Shown: one piece after another, positions 53,845-62,467 of the stretch
Position numbering within the stretch: the first letter of the stretch is position 1
Layout: every line of letters starts with the position of its first letter
Assembly: GCF_001422245.1 (NCBI RefSeq)
Contig: NZ_LMMM01000001.1
Span: forward strand, 637,537 to 701,536
Reading direction: 5' to 3'
DNA length: 64,000 bases
Origin: Rhizobium sp. Leaf262
GTDB lineage: Bacteria > Pseudomonadota > Alphaproteobacteria > Rhizobiales > Rhizobiaceae
Notes under the pieces: model-generated
Seen by the model: only the letters and a program-made list of their open reading frames with translations
The model's database searches: none
Told to the model about the DNA's origin: nothing
Program-made: the position numbers and the translations under genes

Positions 53845-54186
53845 CTATCCTCCCACTCCCACAAAGTTCGATTGCCCAGCTCCCGAAGGTCGCGCAAGCA
53901 GCAAAACAACTTTGCTTAATCTTTCTTGCCGTCGACCTGGGCCTCCCGAGCTTTCAGCATCGACATAATGTTTGTACCAGTTAGTTCATTTCTGTCAAGC
54001 GTATGGGAAACCTGATCTTCAGGCCAAGGAAAAGACCGAGCAAGGTGCGACTTTTGGTTCGACAAGATGGCTAAAACCGAGAGCGGGTTTCAATATCCTA
54101 GGCTCACTGATCGACGAATTTCGTTTTAGCGCCTCATCCAGTTTCGATTCGGTTTCGTATAGCTTCCTACGGAAGGGTGCCGAACC
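53845..54186. other. Intergenic region between transport operon and photolyase
   Basis: 342 bases holding the TetR-like site at 53973-53989 and, nearer the photolyase, no gene. An ORF in the + strand from 53972 has no site and no recognisable product. Divergent promoters are expected but I see no convincing -35/-10 pair. Confidence 0.5.
53973..53989. promoter_or_regulatory. Candidate TetR operator before the shikimate transport operon
   Basis: TGTACCAGTTAGTTCAT matches the quiC-tetR site at 49125-49141 in 14 of 17 positions, in the same orientation. Together the two copies suggest one regulon; no other copies were searched for. Confidence 0.55.
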
Positions 54187-55728
54187 ATGACTCAGTGTAG
54201 GAATATTGTCTTCATTTTGGGCGATCAGCTCTCTCCAAGCGTTTCCAGCCTGCGTGAGGCAGATCCTGAACGTGATGTTGTTTTTATGTGTGAGGTGGCT
54301 GAAGAGACCACTTATGTTCGCCACCATCGCAAGAAGATCGTTTTCATCCTCTCTGCCATGCGACATTTCGCAGCCGATTTGGCTGCGGCAGGACACAGGG
54401 TACGTTACGTGCGTCTGGACGATCCCGACAACACCGGCGCGTTCACGACAGAGTTGAAAAGAGCGGTCGATGAATTGCAGCCGGACGCTGTGGTGGTGAC
54501 GGAGCCTGGGGAGTGGCGGGTTTTGCAGGACATGCAAAGCTGGCAATCGAAGACCGGCGTGCATGTGGATATTCGCCCGGACGACAGGTTCCTTTGCTCT
54601 CACGACGCCTTCGGTCAATGGGCCGAGGGCCGTCGTCAACTGACGATGGAGTTCTTTTATCGCGACATGCGTCGAAAGACGGGGCTGTTGATGGACGGCG
54701 AACAGCCCTCTGGTGGTCGCTGGAATTTCGATAGCGAAAATCGGTCTCCCGCAACGCAGGATTTATTCCGCCCCAGTCATCCGCGCTTTAAGCCCGATAA
54801 AATGACGCGTGAGGTCATGGAACTGATTGAAGACCGTTTTCCCGACCATATGGGATCGGCCAAAGGCTTCGCTTTCGCGGTCACGCGTGAAGATGCCGAG
54901 ATCGCAGCGGATGCTTTCATCTCCGATTTTTTGCCGAAGTTTGGCGAAACACAGGATGCCATGGTCTCGCGCGACCCTTTTCTCAATCATTCTCTTTTGT
55001 CATTTTATATCAATATCGGCTTTCTCGATGCGCTTTCCTTATGTCGAAAAGCGGAGCGCGCATATTTGGAAGGCCATGCTCCCATCAACGCCGTCGAGGG
55101 GTTTATTCGTCAGATCATCGGCTGGCGCGAATATATGCGCGGGATTTACTGGCTCCTAATGCCAGACTATGCCACGCGCAATTTTTTCGAAGCCAAGCGG
55201 CCTTTACCGGACTTTTTCTGGACCGGAAAAACAGCCATGGCCTGCCTCGCAACCGTCATCGGCGAAACCATTGAAAATGCCTATGCCCATCACATCCAGC
55301 GCCTGATGGTGACTGGTAATTTTGCGATGCTTGCCGGCCTCGATCCTTACGCGCTGCACGAATGGTATTTGGAAGTCTACGCAGATGCGTATGAGTGGGT
55401 GGAACTTCCCAACGTCATTGGAATGAGCCAGTTTGCAGATGGCGGGATACTGGGATCGAAGCCTTACGCGGCAAGCGGCGCATATATTTCTCGGATGTCG
55501 GACTATTGCCAGAACTGTCACTATGATGTGCGCCGCAAGACGGGTGAGGGGGCTTGCCCGTTCAACGCTCTCTATTGGGACTTTCTGGCCAGAAACGAGA
55601 AAAAGCTTTCCGCCAACCGACGCCTCGCGCAACCCTATGCCACATGGCGGAGAATGGAGGAGGCGCAACAAAAGTCCTATCGCGACAGCGCGCGCGCTTT
55701 CTTGAAAAAGCTCGACGACGGCGTTTGA
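54187..55728 (+). CDS. phrB: Iron-sulfur bacterial cryptochrome/photolyase, (6-4) type
   Basis: A 513-residue FeS-BCP protein like Agrobacterium PhrB, which repairs (6-4) photoproducts with FAD, a lumazine antenna and a [4Fe-4S] cluster. The four cluster cysteines are seen at about residue 352 (AMACLAT) and in the C-terminal YCQNCHYD and GEGACPFN segment. FAD-site features include the RQIIGWREYMRG and WYLEVYADAYEWVELPN segments. The N-terminal FILGDQLSP begins the antenna-binding domain. ATG 54187 follows GGAAGGGTGCCGAACC. It converges with the hybrid kinase gene. Confidence 0.96.
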   Translation: MTQCRNIVFILGDQLSPSVSSLREADPERDVVFMCEVAEETTYVRHHRKKIVFILSAMRHFAADLAAAGHRVRYVRLDDPDNTGAFTTELKRAVDELQPDAVVVTEPGEWRVLQDMQSWQSKTGVHVDIRPDDRFLCSHDAFGQWAEGRRQLTMEFFYRDMRRKTGLLMDGEQPSGGRWNFDSENRSPATQDLFRPSHPRFKPDKMTREVMELIEDRFPDHMGSAKGFAFAVTREDAEIAADAFISDFLPKFGETQDAMVSRDPFLNHSLLSFYINIGFLDALSLCRKAERAYLEGHAPINAVEGFIRQIIGWREYMRGIYWLLMPDYATRNFFEAKRPLPDFFWTGKTAMACLATVIGETIENAYAHHIQRLMVTGNFAMLAGLDPYALHEWYLEVYADAYEWVELPNVIGMSQFADGGILGSKPYAASGAYISRMSDYCQNCHYDVRRKTGEGACPFNALYWDFLARNEKKLSANRRLAQPYATWRRMEEAQQKSYRDSARAFLKKLDDGV

Positions 55729-55761
55729 TGATCGCTGCACGCCTCATCGCCGCCGTACAAC

Positions 55762-57795
55762 TTAGATGGATGAGCCGCTAGGTCCTGCTGTCGACGCCAA
55801 GACCTTGGAAATTTCCGTGGCGAGCTGATCCTGGGTATAGGGTTTGCCAAGGCGGGTGATTTCGAGATCCGTGCCTTCGGGCAGGTCGGCATAACCGGTA
55901 GCGATCAGGATAGGCAGGCCCGGTATCAGTTCACGTGCCCTGCGAGACAGTTCTGCTCCGTTCATACCCGGCATCGAGAAATCGGTGACCAAGAGGTCGA
56001 ATGTCCGTTCTGCTGACAGTATTTCGAGAGCTTGCTTGCCGGAGCTGGCTTCCACGACTTCATGGCCCAAATCCTCCAACATATCTACGGAGCTCATGGC
56101 AATCAGGGCATCATCGTCGACCATGAGAATTCGCAGGTGCCTATCGGTTGCCAACGGAGTTGCGGTTGTGACGGGGGAAAGAGGAACCTGACTGGTGTTT
56201 TCTTCACTCACGGGAATCCAGAGTTCAGCGGTGGTGCCCTTGCCGGGCGTGCTTTGGAGAACGAGCGCGCCCTTCAACTGCAGGGCCAAGCCGTGGATCA
56301 TCGAAAGACCGAGGCCGGTTCCCTTGCCGAGTTCCTTGGTGGAAAAGAACGGATCGATTGCTTTTTTAAGGGTCTCCGCGTTCATGCCGACACCGGTATC
56401 CGTCACCGACAGGACGATATAGTCACCCGCTGCAAGCTCTGGGGTGGTACGAGACACCCTGTCTTCGCGCAGACCGATGGTGATGGTGCCGCGTTCCACG
56501 GTGGCGTCGCGCGCATTCACCACAAGGTTCAGAAGTGCAAGTTCGATTTGGTTGGCATCGCCGAGAGCCAACCGCACATCCTTCTCGATTGCACGCTCGA
56601 GGACGATGCTCGATCCGACGGAGCGCCTCAGCAGGTCGTCCATGTCTTCAATGAGCTTGGGCATGTCGATAGGCTTGACCTGCAGGTCCTGCCTGCGTGC
56701 GAATGCCAGAAGACACTGGGTCAGGGAGGCACCACGCTTGGCGCCCTTCAGCGCGCCATCGATGAGACGCATCGCGCGCTCGTCCCCTGACACGTGTTTT
56801 GCCAAGAGTTCCAGATTGCCCATCACGGCCATGAGCAGATTGTTGAAATCATGGGCTACACCGCCCGTCAGTTGACCGATAGCTTCCATCTTAAGCGCCT
56901 GGCGAAGCTGCTCCTCAGCCTTTTGCCGTTGCTCGACTTCCGCCATGACAGTCTCATGGGCCTGAAGCAATTCAGCCGTGCGCTCCTCGACCCGAAGTTC
57001 CAGCGTCTCATTGACCTGACGCTGCCGTTCTGCAATTTCCCGACGCTCCGTAATGTCGGCGGACACTCCCACCATTTTCACGGGGATGCCATGTCTATTA
57101 CGATAGAGTTGCGCCTTGATTTCCGCCCAGTGAACCGAACCATCGGCCCAGATCACCCTATATTCGATGGAGTATTCCTTGCCGTTCTCAATCGTGTCCC
57201 GCACCGCCGATTGCATGCGCGGACGATCTTCGGGATGGACGCCAGCCAACAACTGTTCATATCCGAAATCATCATTGCGTCCGTATCCGAAAATCGCCTT
57301 GCATGTATCCGAGCAAACGAGAGTCAAGGAGGCGAGATCGAGCTCCCAGGAACCTAGACGGCCCGCGCTGAGTGCTGTCTGTAGCCAGGATTTGCTGTCC
57401 GCAAGGGCTTCGATCTGCGTTCTGGCATGGAATTGCCGCAGCCTGTTACGAAAGGCCGTTCGCGAAACGCTGATGAAGGTTGTCGCGTGGAAAGGGCGTT
57501 CCACAAAGCTGACATTGCCCAAAATCTCCGACAGGCGAAGCGCGACTGGATTGCGATCCGGTCCGCCGCCACGGTGCGTCAGGACGATGAAGGGAAGATC
57601 GGACCATGCGGGCTGATTTCCGATCCAGTCTGAGAGCGGACGCAGATCTGCGGACCGCAACGTTTCTTCCGTCACCACGACGAAAGCGACGTCGTCGCCC
57701 ATTTCTGAAACCATTGCCGGGATCGTCTCGACCGTCCGGGAAACGATCCCGGCCTCTGTCAGCAGGGATGCTGCGATCTGCGCATCTCGTCCCAT
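55762..57795 (-). CDS. Hybrid histidine kinase with pseudo-receiver, PAS and receiver domains
   Basis: At least 677 residues. Residues 1-115 resemble a receiver lacking the acceptor Asp (Glu43 in VVVTEETL), 130-250 is a PAS/PAC domain, 250-300 a coiled coil, then H315 in [11 protein letters not shown], ATPase motifs N-box at 423-430, DTGVGM at 466, GTGLGLS at 492, and a C-terminal receiver with Asp605 in [13 protein letters not shown] 57795 has no ribosome site, and the frame is open upstream (HFALVYAP...) into the end of the KaiC-like gene, with ATT 57834 preceded by GGGAGTACGG. The missing first strand of the receiver fold is encoded there, so the true start is probably upstream and unusual. 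Coupled to the KaiC-like gene. Confidence 0.88.
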   Translation of the reverse strand: MGRDAQIAASLLTEAGIVSRTVETIPAMVSEMGDDVAFVVVTEETLRSADLRPLSDWIGNQPAWSDLPFIVLTHRGGGPDRNPVALRLSEILGNVSFVERPFHATTFISVSRTAFRNRLRQFHARTQIEALADSKSWLQTALSAGRLGSWELDLASLTLVCSDTCKAIFGYGRNDDFGYEQLLAGVHPEDRPRMQSAVRDTIENGKEYSIEYRVIWADGSVHWAEIKAQLYRNRHGIPVKMVGVSADITERREIAERQRQVNETLELRVEERTAELLQAHETVMAEVEQRQKAEEQLRQALKMEAIGQLTGGVAHDFNNLLMAVMGNLELLAKHVSGDERAMRLIDGALKGAKRGASLTQCLLAFARRQDLQVKPIDMPKLIEDMDDLLRRSVGSSIVLERAIEKDVRLALGDANQIELALLNLVVNARDATVERGTITIGLREDRVSRTTPELAAGDYIVLSVTDTGVGMNAETLKKAIDPFFSTKELGKGTGLGLSMIHGLALQLKGALVLQSTPGKGTTAELWIPVSEENTSQVPLSPVTTATPLATDRHLRILMVDDDALIAMSSVDMLEDLGHEVVEASSGKQALEILSAERTFDLLVTDFSMPGMNGAELSRRARELIPGLPILIATGYADLPEGTDLEITRLGKPYTQDQLATEISKVLASTAGPSGSSI

Positions 57796-57826
57796 GGGCG
57801 CGTAGACAAGGGCGAAATGTCCTGTA

Positions 57827-59329
57827 TCAAAAATTTTCCGTACTCCCTTCCAAGGGAACGGTCATGGAATTATCACCGGTCAGGACAGGGACGCCTCGCA
57901 ACACGCCTTGGAACGTTGACAGCGGTTCACCCAATGTCAGCCCTTTATCGCCTATTCTATATTCGCGGATCGTGTCCTCATGCAGACCAGTCCGCTTCTT
58001 GATAACGGAAACCGCGCGGCGCACCCGACCAGTCGCTTCGAAATAACGGAGAAGAATGACAGTATCTGCAAGGTAGGTGACATCCACGGGAGACTTCATA
58101 TCGCCCACCAGACCGTGTTGGGCGACCGTCAGGAAGGTGTTTGCTCCTTGCCTGTTCAGAAATTGCAACAATTCGTGCATGTGCAGGATCAATGCGTTTT
58201 CTTCAGGCATAGCCGCTTGATAACCGTTGATGCTGTCGATCAGAACGGTCTTGGCATCATAAGTCGCGACCTGATCTCTTACGCGTTGCGCAAACTCTCC
58301 GGGGGAGAGCTCCGCAGCATCGAGTTGTTCGATATAAAGATGTCCATCGGTCTGCATCTGCTTGAGATCGATGCCCATCAGCTTCATGCGTTCGAACAGA
58401 AGCCCGAGTTCTTCATCGAAGACAAATACCGCTGCTTTCTCGCCCCGTTTTATCGCGGCCTCGACAAACTGGATACCGAAAATGCTTTTCCCCGTGCCTG
58501 CCGGTCCGATCAAAAGCGTGCTCGAGCCGCGATTGACGCCACCACCCAACAGGCCGTCCAGTCCGGTGATACCGCTGCTGAGTGTTTCCCGCGTAAAGGA
58601 TGTCTTGTGTTCGATAGCCCGCAAGCGCGGGAAGACGGCAACGCCGCCCGTGCGAATGACAAAGTCATGGTAGCCGCCGCGATAAGCCTGACCGCGATAT
58701 TTCAAAACCTTCACGCGGCGACGCTCGGACCCGTAATTTGGCGAAAGTTCTTCCAGATGAATAACGCCATGAACGACACTGTGAACCGTTTTGTCCAAAA
58801 TATCGGCCGTCAAATCATCCAGCAGAAGCACGGTTGCGCCGGACTTGGAAAAGTAATGCTTCATTGCCAGAATTTGTCGACGGTAACGAAGTGAGCTCTG
58901 CGCCAGCAAGCGAATTTCGGAAAGGCTGTCGATCACAACCCGATCAGGCTTGATCCGCTCAAACGCATCGAAGATCAATCTGGTGGTTTCACCAAGCTCA
59001 AGGTCCGAAGAATACAGCAAGCTTTGCTGTTGATCGGCATCGAGCAGGCTCTCTGGCGGTACGAGCTCGAATATCTCGATGTTTTCGTTGAGCTCCATTC
59101 CGTGAGAAGCCGCGCTGTCGCGTAGCTCCTCTTCGGATTCCGAAAGGCTGATGTAGAGACAGCGTTCGCCTCGATTGGCACCTTCGATCAGGAACTGAAG
59201 TGAGATCGTGGTCTTGCCGGTACCCGGCGACCCCTCAAGCAAAAACACGTGTCGGCGGGAAAGACCACCGGACAAAACATCGTCCAGTCCCTCGACGCCC
59301 GTCATGGCTTTGCTTTTGGTCTCTTGCAT
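57827..59329 (-). CDS. KaiC-like double-RecA ATPase
   Basis: A 500-residue protein of the KaiC/RadA ATPase family with two RecA-type domains. Domain 1 has Walker A EGSPGTGKTTISLQFL, acidic ESEEEL after strand and VVIDSLSEIRLL; domain 2 has IGPAGTGKSIFGIQF, FDEELGLLFERM and VLIDSINGYQAAMPEE. Residues matching KaiC phosphorylation sites are not clear. No kaiA or kaiB is present. The start ATG 59329 has AGGA six bases upstream; a second ATG at 59335 is too near. It is transcribed ahead of, and overlapped or abutted by, the hybrid kinase, so the two probably signal together. Confidence 0.9.
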   Translation of the reverse strand: MQETKSKAMTGVEGLDDVLSGGLSRRHVFLLEGSPGTGKTTISLQFLIEGANRGERCLYISLSESEEELRDSAASHGMELNENIEIFELVPPESLLDADQQQSLLYSSDLELGETTRLIFDAFERIKPDRVVIDSLSEIRLLAQSSLRYRRQILAMKHYFSKSGATVLLLDDLTADILDKTVHSVVHGVIHLEELSPNYGSERRRVKVLKYRGQAYRGGYHDFVIRTGGVAVFPRLRAIEHKTSFTRETLSSGITGLDGLLGGGVNRGSSTLLIGPAGTGKSIFGIQFVEAAIKRGEKAAVFVFDEELGLLFERMKLMGIDLKQMQTDGHLYIEQLDAAELSPGEFAQRVRDQVATYDAKTVLIDSINGYQAAMPEENALILHMHELLQFLNRQGANTFLTVAQHGLVGDMKSPVDVTYLADTVILLRYFEATGRVRRAVSVIKKRTGLHEDTIREYRIGDKGLTLGEPLSTFQGVLRGVPVLTGDNSMTVPLEGSTENF

Positions 59330-59805
59330 GATCATTCCTGTTTTATGTCTGTTATCAATGACTTTATCATTAGTCGTCGCAAGCGAAACATTTTATATTA
59401 TCCATCCATAAAATGTTTTTGAACACCTTCTGTTCCAATTGTGCGGTCTCGCACAGAGGTTCTACCTGCTCGAATTCTCAGGTTATTACGGGAAAACAGC
59501 TTGGTTGGAGCACGTCGAAGCAGTGCCTTCGATGAATAATTCCGGCCTCCATTTTCGTCGATGCTTCACCTTTTTGGAAGATGAAAGGGAGCGCGTGGTC
59601 CTCTGGCTTTGAGCGGACGGCCAAAATTAACGTGCTGTTATCCATACCATTAAAGTTTTAGTTAAAATTGAATGGAATTGAGGAACGGGTCTTATCTTTG
59701 TGCCATTTTCAGACCAAACGGCAGTCAGACGCGCAGTTGCGGATGCGTTTTGAAGATTGAGAGGCCAGCCGGGCCGTCTCGCATGGATAATGTTTGGAGT
59801 AACCA
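59330..59805. other. Intergenic region before the porin gene
   Basis: 476 bases with AT-rich stretches near 59341-59415 (upstream of the KaiC-like gene) and 59640-59680 (before the porin). I see no gene, repeat or convincing operator. Divergent promoters must lie here. Confidence 0.5.
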
Positions 59806-60432
59806 ATGTCGAAGACCCTGAAATCTGTTGCAGCAATAGCCCTCGTTTCGTTTGCGGCGTCCCCCGCGCTCTCGGCCGATCTGTCGTCCTACGAAAGCCC
59901 TCCGGCTTACACCGAAGCTCCGTCGACATCCTGGACAGGTGCCTATGTAGGTGGTCATATCGGCGCGGCGATGCCGAGCGCCAATCCCTTCAAAGGTGGC
60001 AAAGGCCTGGCACTCGGCGTCCAGGGCGGCTACGACTATGATCTCGGCCCGGCCGTGATCGGCGGCGAACTCGAAGCGACGCATCTCGGCGATACAAAGG
60101 TGAAAGTTCCGAACGGCAACCTCAAAGAGCGCTGGCGCGCTGCCTTGAAGGCAAAGGCCGGTGTGAAGCTCGACGACACGCTGGTCTATGGCACCGCAGG
60201 TGTCACAGTCACAAGCCTGCGCGACGGTGGAAACGTCATTGGTCCTGATGGCATGAAGGAAGGTTACCTTCTGGGTGTCGGTGCCGAACACCGCTTCACG
60301 CCACAAATCTCAGCCAAGGTTGAATACAACTACGTGGCCACGGACGATGTCCGCACGTTCAGCAACGGCGTCGCATCGCATACGGATATCAGCGACAACG
60401 TCGTCAAGGGTGGCGTCAACTACCGCTTCTAA
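59806..60432 (+). CDS. Outer-membrane beta-barrel protein, Omp25/31-like
   Basis: A 208-residue protein with a signal peptide (KTLKSVAAIALVSFAASPALSA) and an eight-strand beta-barrel pattern: WTGAYVGGHIGAAMP, GGYDYDLGPAVIGGELEATHLG, RWRAALKAKAGVKLDDTLVYGTAGVTVT, and closing VVKGGVNYRF with the terminal aromatic residue needed for barrel assembly. Typical rhizobial surface protein. ATG follows TTGGAGTAACCA. A terminator follows. Confidence 0.92.
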   Translation: MSKTLKSVAAIALVSFAASPALSADLSSYESPPAYTEAPSTSWTGAYVGGHIGAAMPSANPFKGGKGLALGVQGGYDYDLGPAVIGGELEATHLGDTKVKVPNGNLKERWRAALKAKAGVKLDDTLVYGTAGVTVTSLRDGGNVIGPDGMKEGYLLGVGAEHRFTPQISAKVEYNYVATDDVRTFSNGVASHTDISDNVVKGGVNYRF

Positions 60433-60442
60433 TTCTGCAATC

Positions 60443-60472
60443 GACGGCGGGGCACCGACTCCGCCGTCTTTC
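60443..60472 (+). terminator. Terminator after the porin gene
   Basis: GACGGCGG and CCGCCGTC pair over eight bases with a 10-base loop, followed by TTTC. It lies between convergent genes. Confidence 0.75.
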
Positions 60473-60491
60473 ACCGCCTGCTGCCCAACAG

Positions 60492-61577
60492 CTAGTATAC
60501 CTGCACGCCCCGCTTCTCCAGCGTCTCCAAAACAGTGGCTGCAGCAGGGTCGCCCGAAAATCGGCCAGCCTTTTTCAGGGCAGGAAGGTCGAGCAATGCT
60601 TCGGTATTCTGCGTGGGAACGTTGACGCTGAGCTCTTCAAGCTTCGCCAGCGGAGCAAGAGCGCGGAGATCGACCACCTCGATCATCGAAATCACCGAAA
60701 AACTTTTCAGGTTGGGACAGAAGCGGATGCCGAAGAGATCCTTGATGTCGAAGACGCTTTCCTCACCGCTCCAGAAATACCAGGCAAACGGGTAGATCGT
60801 CGCCCCGCCGTCGAATTCCATCGTCTCGATGGCGGCGAGCAGTTCGTCCGTCAAAGGATAGTGCGCCAGATAATCCAGCGCCTCGGGAATGAGATCGTAA
60901 CCTTCCTCTTCCAGATCGACCGGACGTCCGAGCACGTGAGTTGCGAGTTCTTCTGGTGTGCCGAGATCAAGCATTTTAGCGTCCAGAAGCGCCGACATCG
61001 CCGCGAGTTTGAGATTCACGTCCGAAAAAGGTGCTCCGACAGAGCCGTGCGGCGCTGGGTAGGGCGGTGCGGTTGCCTCGTTATATTCGGCTTTGGGATT
61101 GACGATGCTGATACCGTAGACGGTGTCGAATGTGATGTGAGCAGTGAGAAGCCCCTCGGGCAACTGTTTCGTTGCGGAACGAGCGCCTTTTCGAACTTTG
61201 CTTTCAGGCCCAATCTGGATGTCGGGCACTGCGGTGGGAAGCTCGGCAAGCGATATGCCCATGGGGACGCCAGCGACGGTGTGGTCGAAACGCGAGTTGA
61301 ATTCTATTTTGCCGATCAGACCGTTTTTATCGATCTGTACGATCACACCGACCGATCTCTCCATGATGTCGATCAGGCCACCCTTGTGTGGAGCGGGCGC
61401 GCGCCAGCCTGATCCCATCGCTTTTTCGACCGCGGAAACGGGTATGCCCGGGCGTAAAGCCGCAAGGGCATCGGCATCAACCGAATTATTGGACGCAGCC
61501 ATTCCTTCTCGTGAGAGAGCCCAGGCAGCCAATGCGGCCCCGCCGATGAGAAAATCCCGCTTGTGCAAGACAGCCAT
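60492..61577 (-). CDS. Exported protein of unknown function with LRR-like C-terminus
   Basis: A 361-residue protein with an N-terminal exported-type signal (KRDFLIGGAALAAWALSREGMAA, one basic pair before a hydrophobic run, Tat-like but without RR). The middle includes the LRPGIPVSAVEKAMGSGWRAP segment, reminiscent of small outer-membrane-assembly (BamE-like) repeats. The C-terminal 110 residues carry leucine-rich-repeat-like units (CPNLKSFSVISMIEVVDLRALAPLAKLEELSV). No catalytic motif is recognised. Follows the TPR gene by two bases, so they are probably one operon. Confidence 0.7.
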   Translation of the reverse strand: MAVLHKRDFLIGGAALAAWALSREGMAASNNSVDADALAALRPGIPVSAVEKAMGSGWRAPAPHKGGLIDIMERSVGVIVQIDKNGLIGKIEFNSRFDHTVAGVPMGISLAELPTAVPDIQIGPESKVRKGARSATKQLPEGLLTAHITFDTVYGISIVNPKAEYNEATAPPYPAPHGSVGAPFSDVNLKLAAMSALLDAKMLDLGTPEELATHVLGRPVDLEEEGYDLIPEALDYLAHYPLTDELLAAIETMEFDGGATIYPFAWYFWSGEESVFDIKDLFGIRFCPNLKSFSVISMIEVVDLRALAPLAKLEELSVNVPTQNTEALLDLPALKKAGRFSGDPAAATVLETLEKRGVQVY

Positions 61578-61579
61578 GC

Positions 61580-62380
61580 CTATTGGTCACCTTTCAGCCA
61601 TAGCTCCATCATCTTCTCATCATCGGCTTTCGCGCCTTTTTCGTCGCCTGCCTGTCTGCGGGCGGCAGCACGAAAGCCGTAAACTCCGGAATCGTTAGGG
61701 GCGAGTTTGAGAGCTGCGTCGAAATCGGCGATGGCGCGAGAGTTGTTGCCGTCGTTGGAATAGGCAAGACCGCGATTGGTGAGTGCATGTACGTTTTCAG
61801 GGTCAAGACTGAGTGCTTGGTTAAGATCGCTCATCGCCAGCTCGGGTCTTCCATTCCAGCTCTGGATAGACGCTCGGGTCACATAGAACTGCGAGTTGGA
61901 GGGTTCAAGTCGGATTGCAGTGTCGAGGTCGCGCAGCGCTGCGGTCAGATCACGAGCATAGAGTAGATTTGCCTTGCCGCGCCGCCAATAGGCATCCGCC
62001 AGGTTGGGAACCAGGGCAATGGCGCGCTCGTAATCAGCCATGGCTTGGGTGTAGGCTTTTCCCGTTTCCGGCGCAGCGAGATCGGCCCTGTCCAGCAGAG
62101 CTTCCGCAAGGTCTCGGCCATTAAGCCCTGCCGTATCGACCAGCTTGTCACACGCTTCCCGCGCTTTTTTGTGCTGCTCGAGAATGGCATTCGCGTCCGC
62201 TGTGGGCGATGCTTCTGCGCTGCCGTGACGGCACAAATCCCGAAGAACCGTCATCGACGTGGCCCCGTCCGGCTGCGTTTGCTGCCGGGTGTCGCTTCCG
62301 ACCGCCACCGATGGAACGGCAATGGCGATCAGAAGGCTTGTGATGGTCGTTAGCTGTATGGCGCGCAGATGTGATGGCAT
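61580..62380 (-). CDS. Exported TPR-repeat protein
   Basis: A 266-residue protein with a signal peptide (LTTITSLLIAIAVPSVAVGS) followed by a region of TPR-like helices: AYTQAMADYERAIALVPNLADAYWRRGKANLLYARDLTAALRDLDTAIRLEPSNSQFYVTRASI and further units to the end. Such proteins mediate protein contacts. ATG 62380 follows GGAGGATTGCAT; the frame also has TTG 62386. Coupled to the LRR-like gene downstream; joint role unknown. Confidence 0.82.
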   Translation of the reverse strand: MPSHLRAIQLTTITSLLIAIAVPSVAVGSDTRQQTQPDGATSMTVLRDLCRHGSAEASPTADANAILEQHKKAREACDKLVDTAGLNGRDLAEALLDRADLAAPETGKAYTQAMADYERAIALVPNLADAYWRRGKANLLYARDLTAALRDLDTAIRLEPSNSQFYVTRASIQSWNGRPELAMSDLNQALSLDPENVHALTNRGLAYSNDGNNSRAIADFDAALKLAPNDSGVYGFRAAARRQAGDEKGAKADDEKMMELWLKGDQ

Positions 62381-62467
62381 ATGCAATCCTCCGGGTCTAT
62401 TTTGAACACGGATTGGCGCGAGGTTCCAGGCCCGTTGATCGCAGGCCCGGACGCAGGCAGCTGCACC

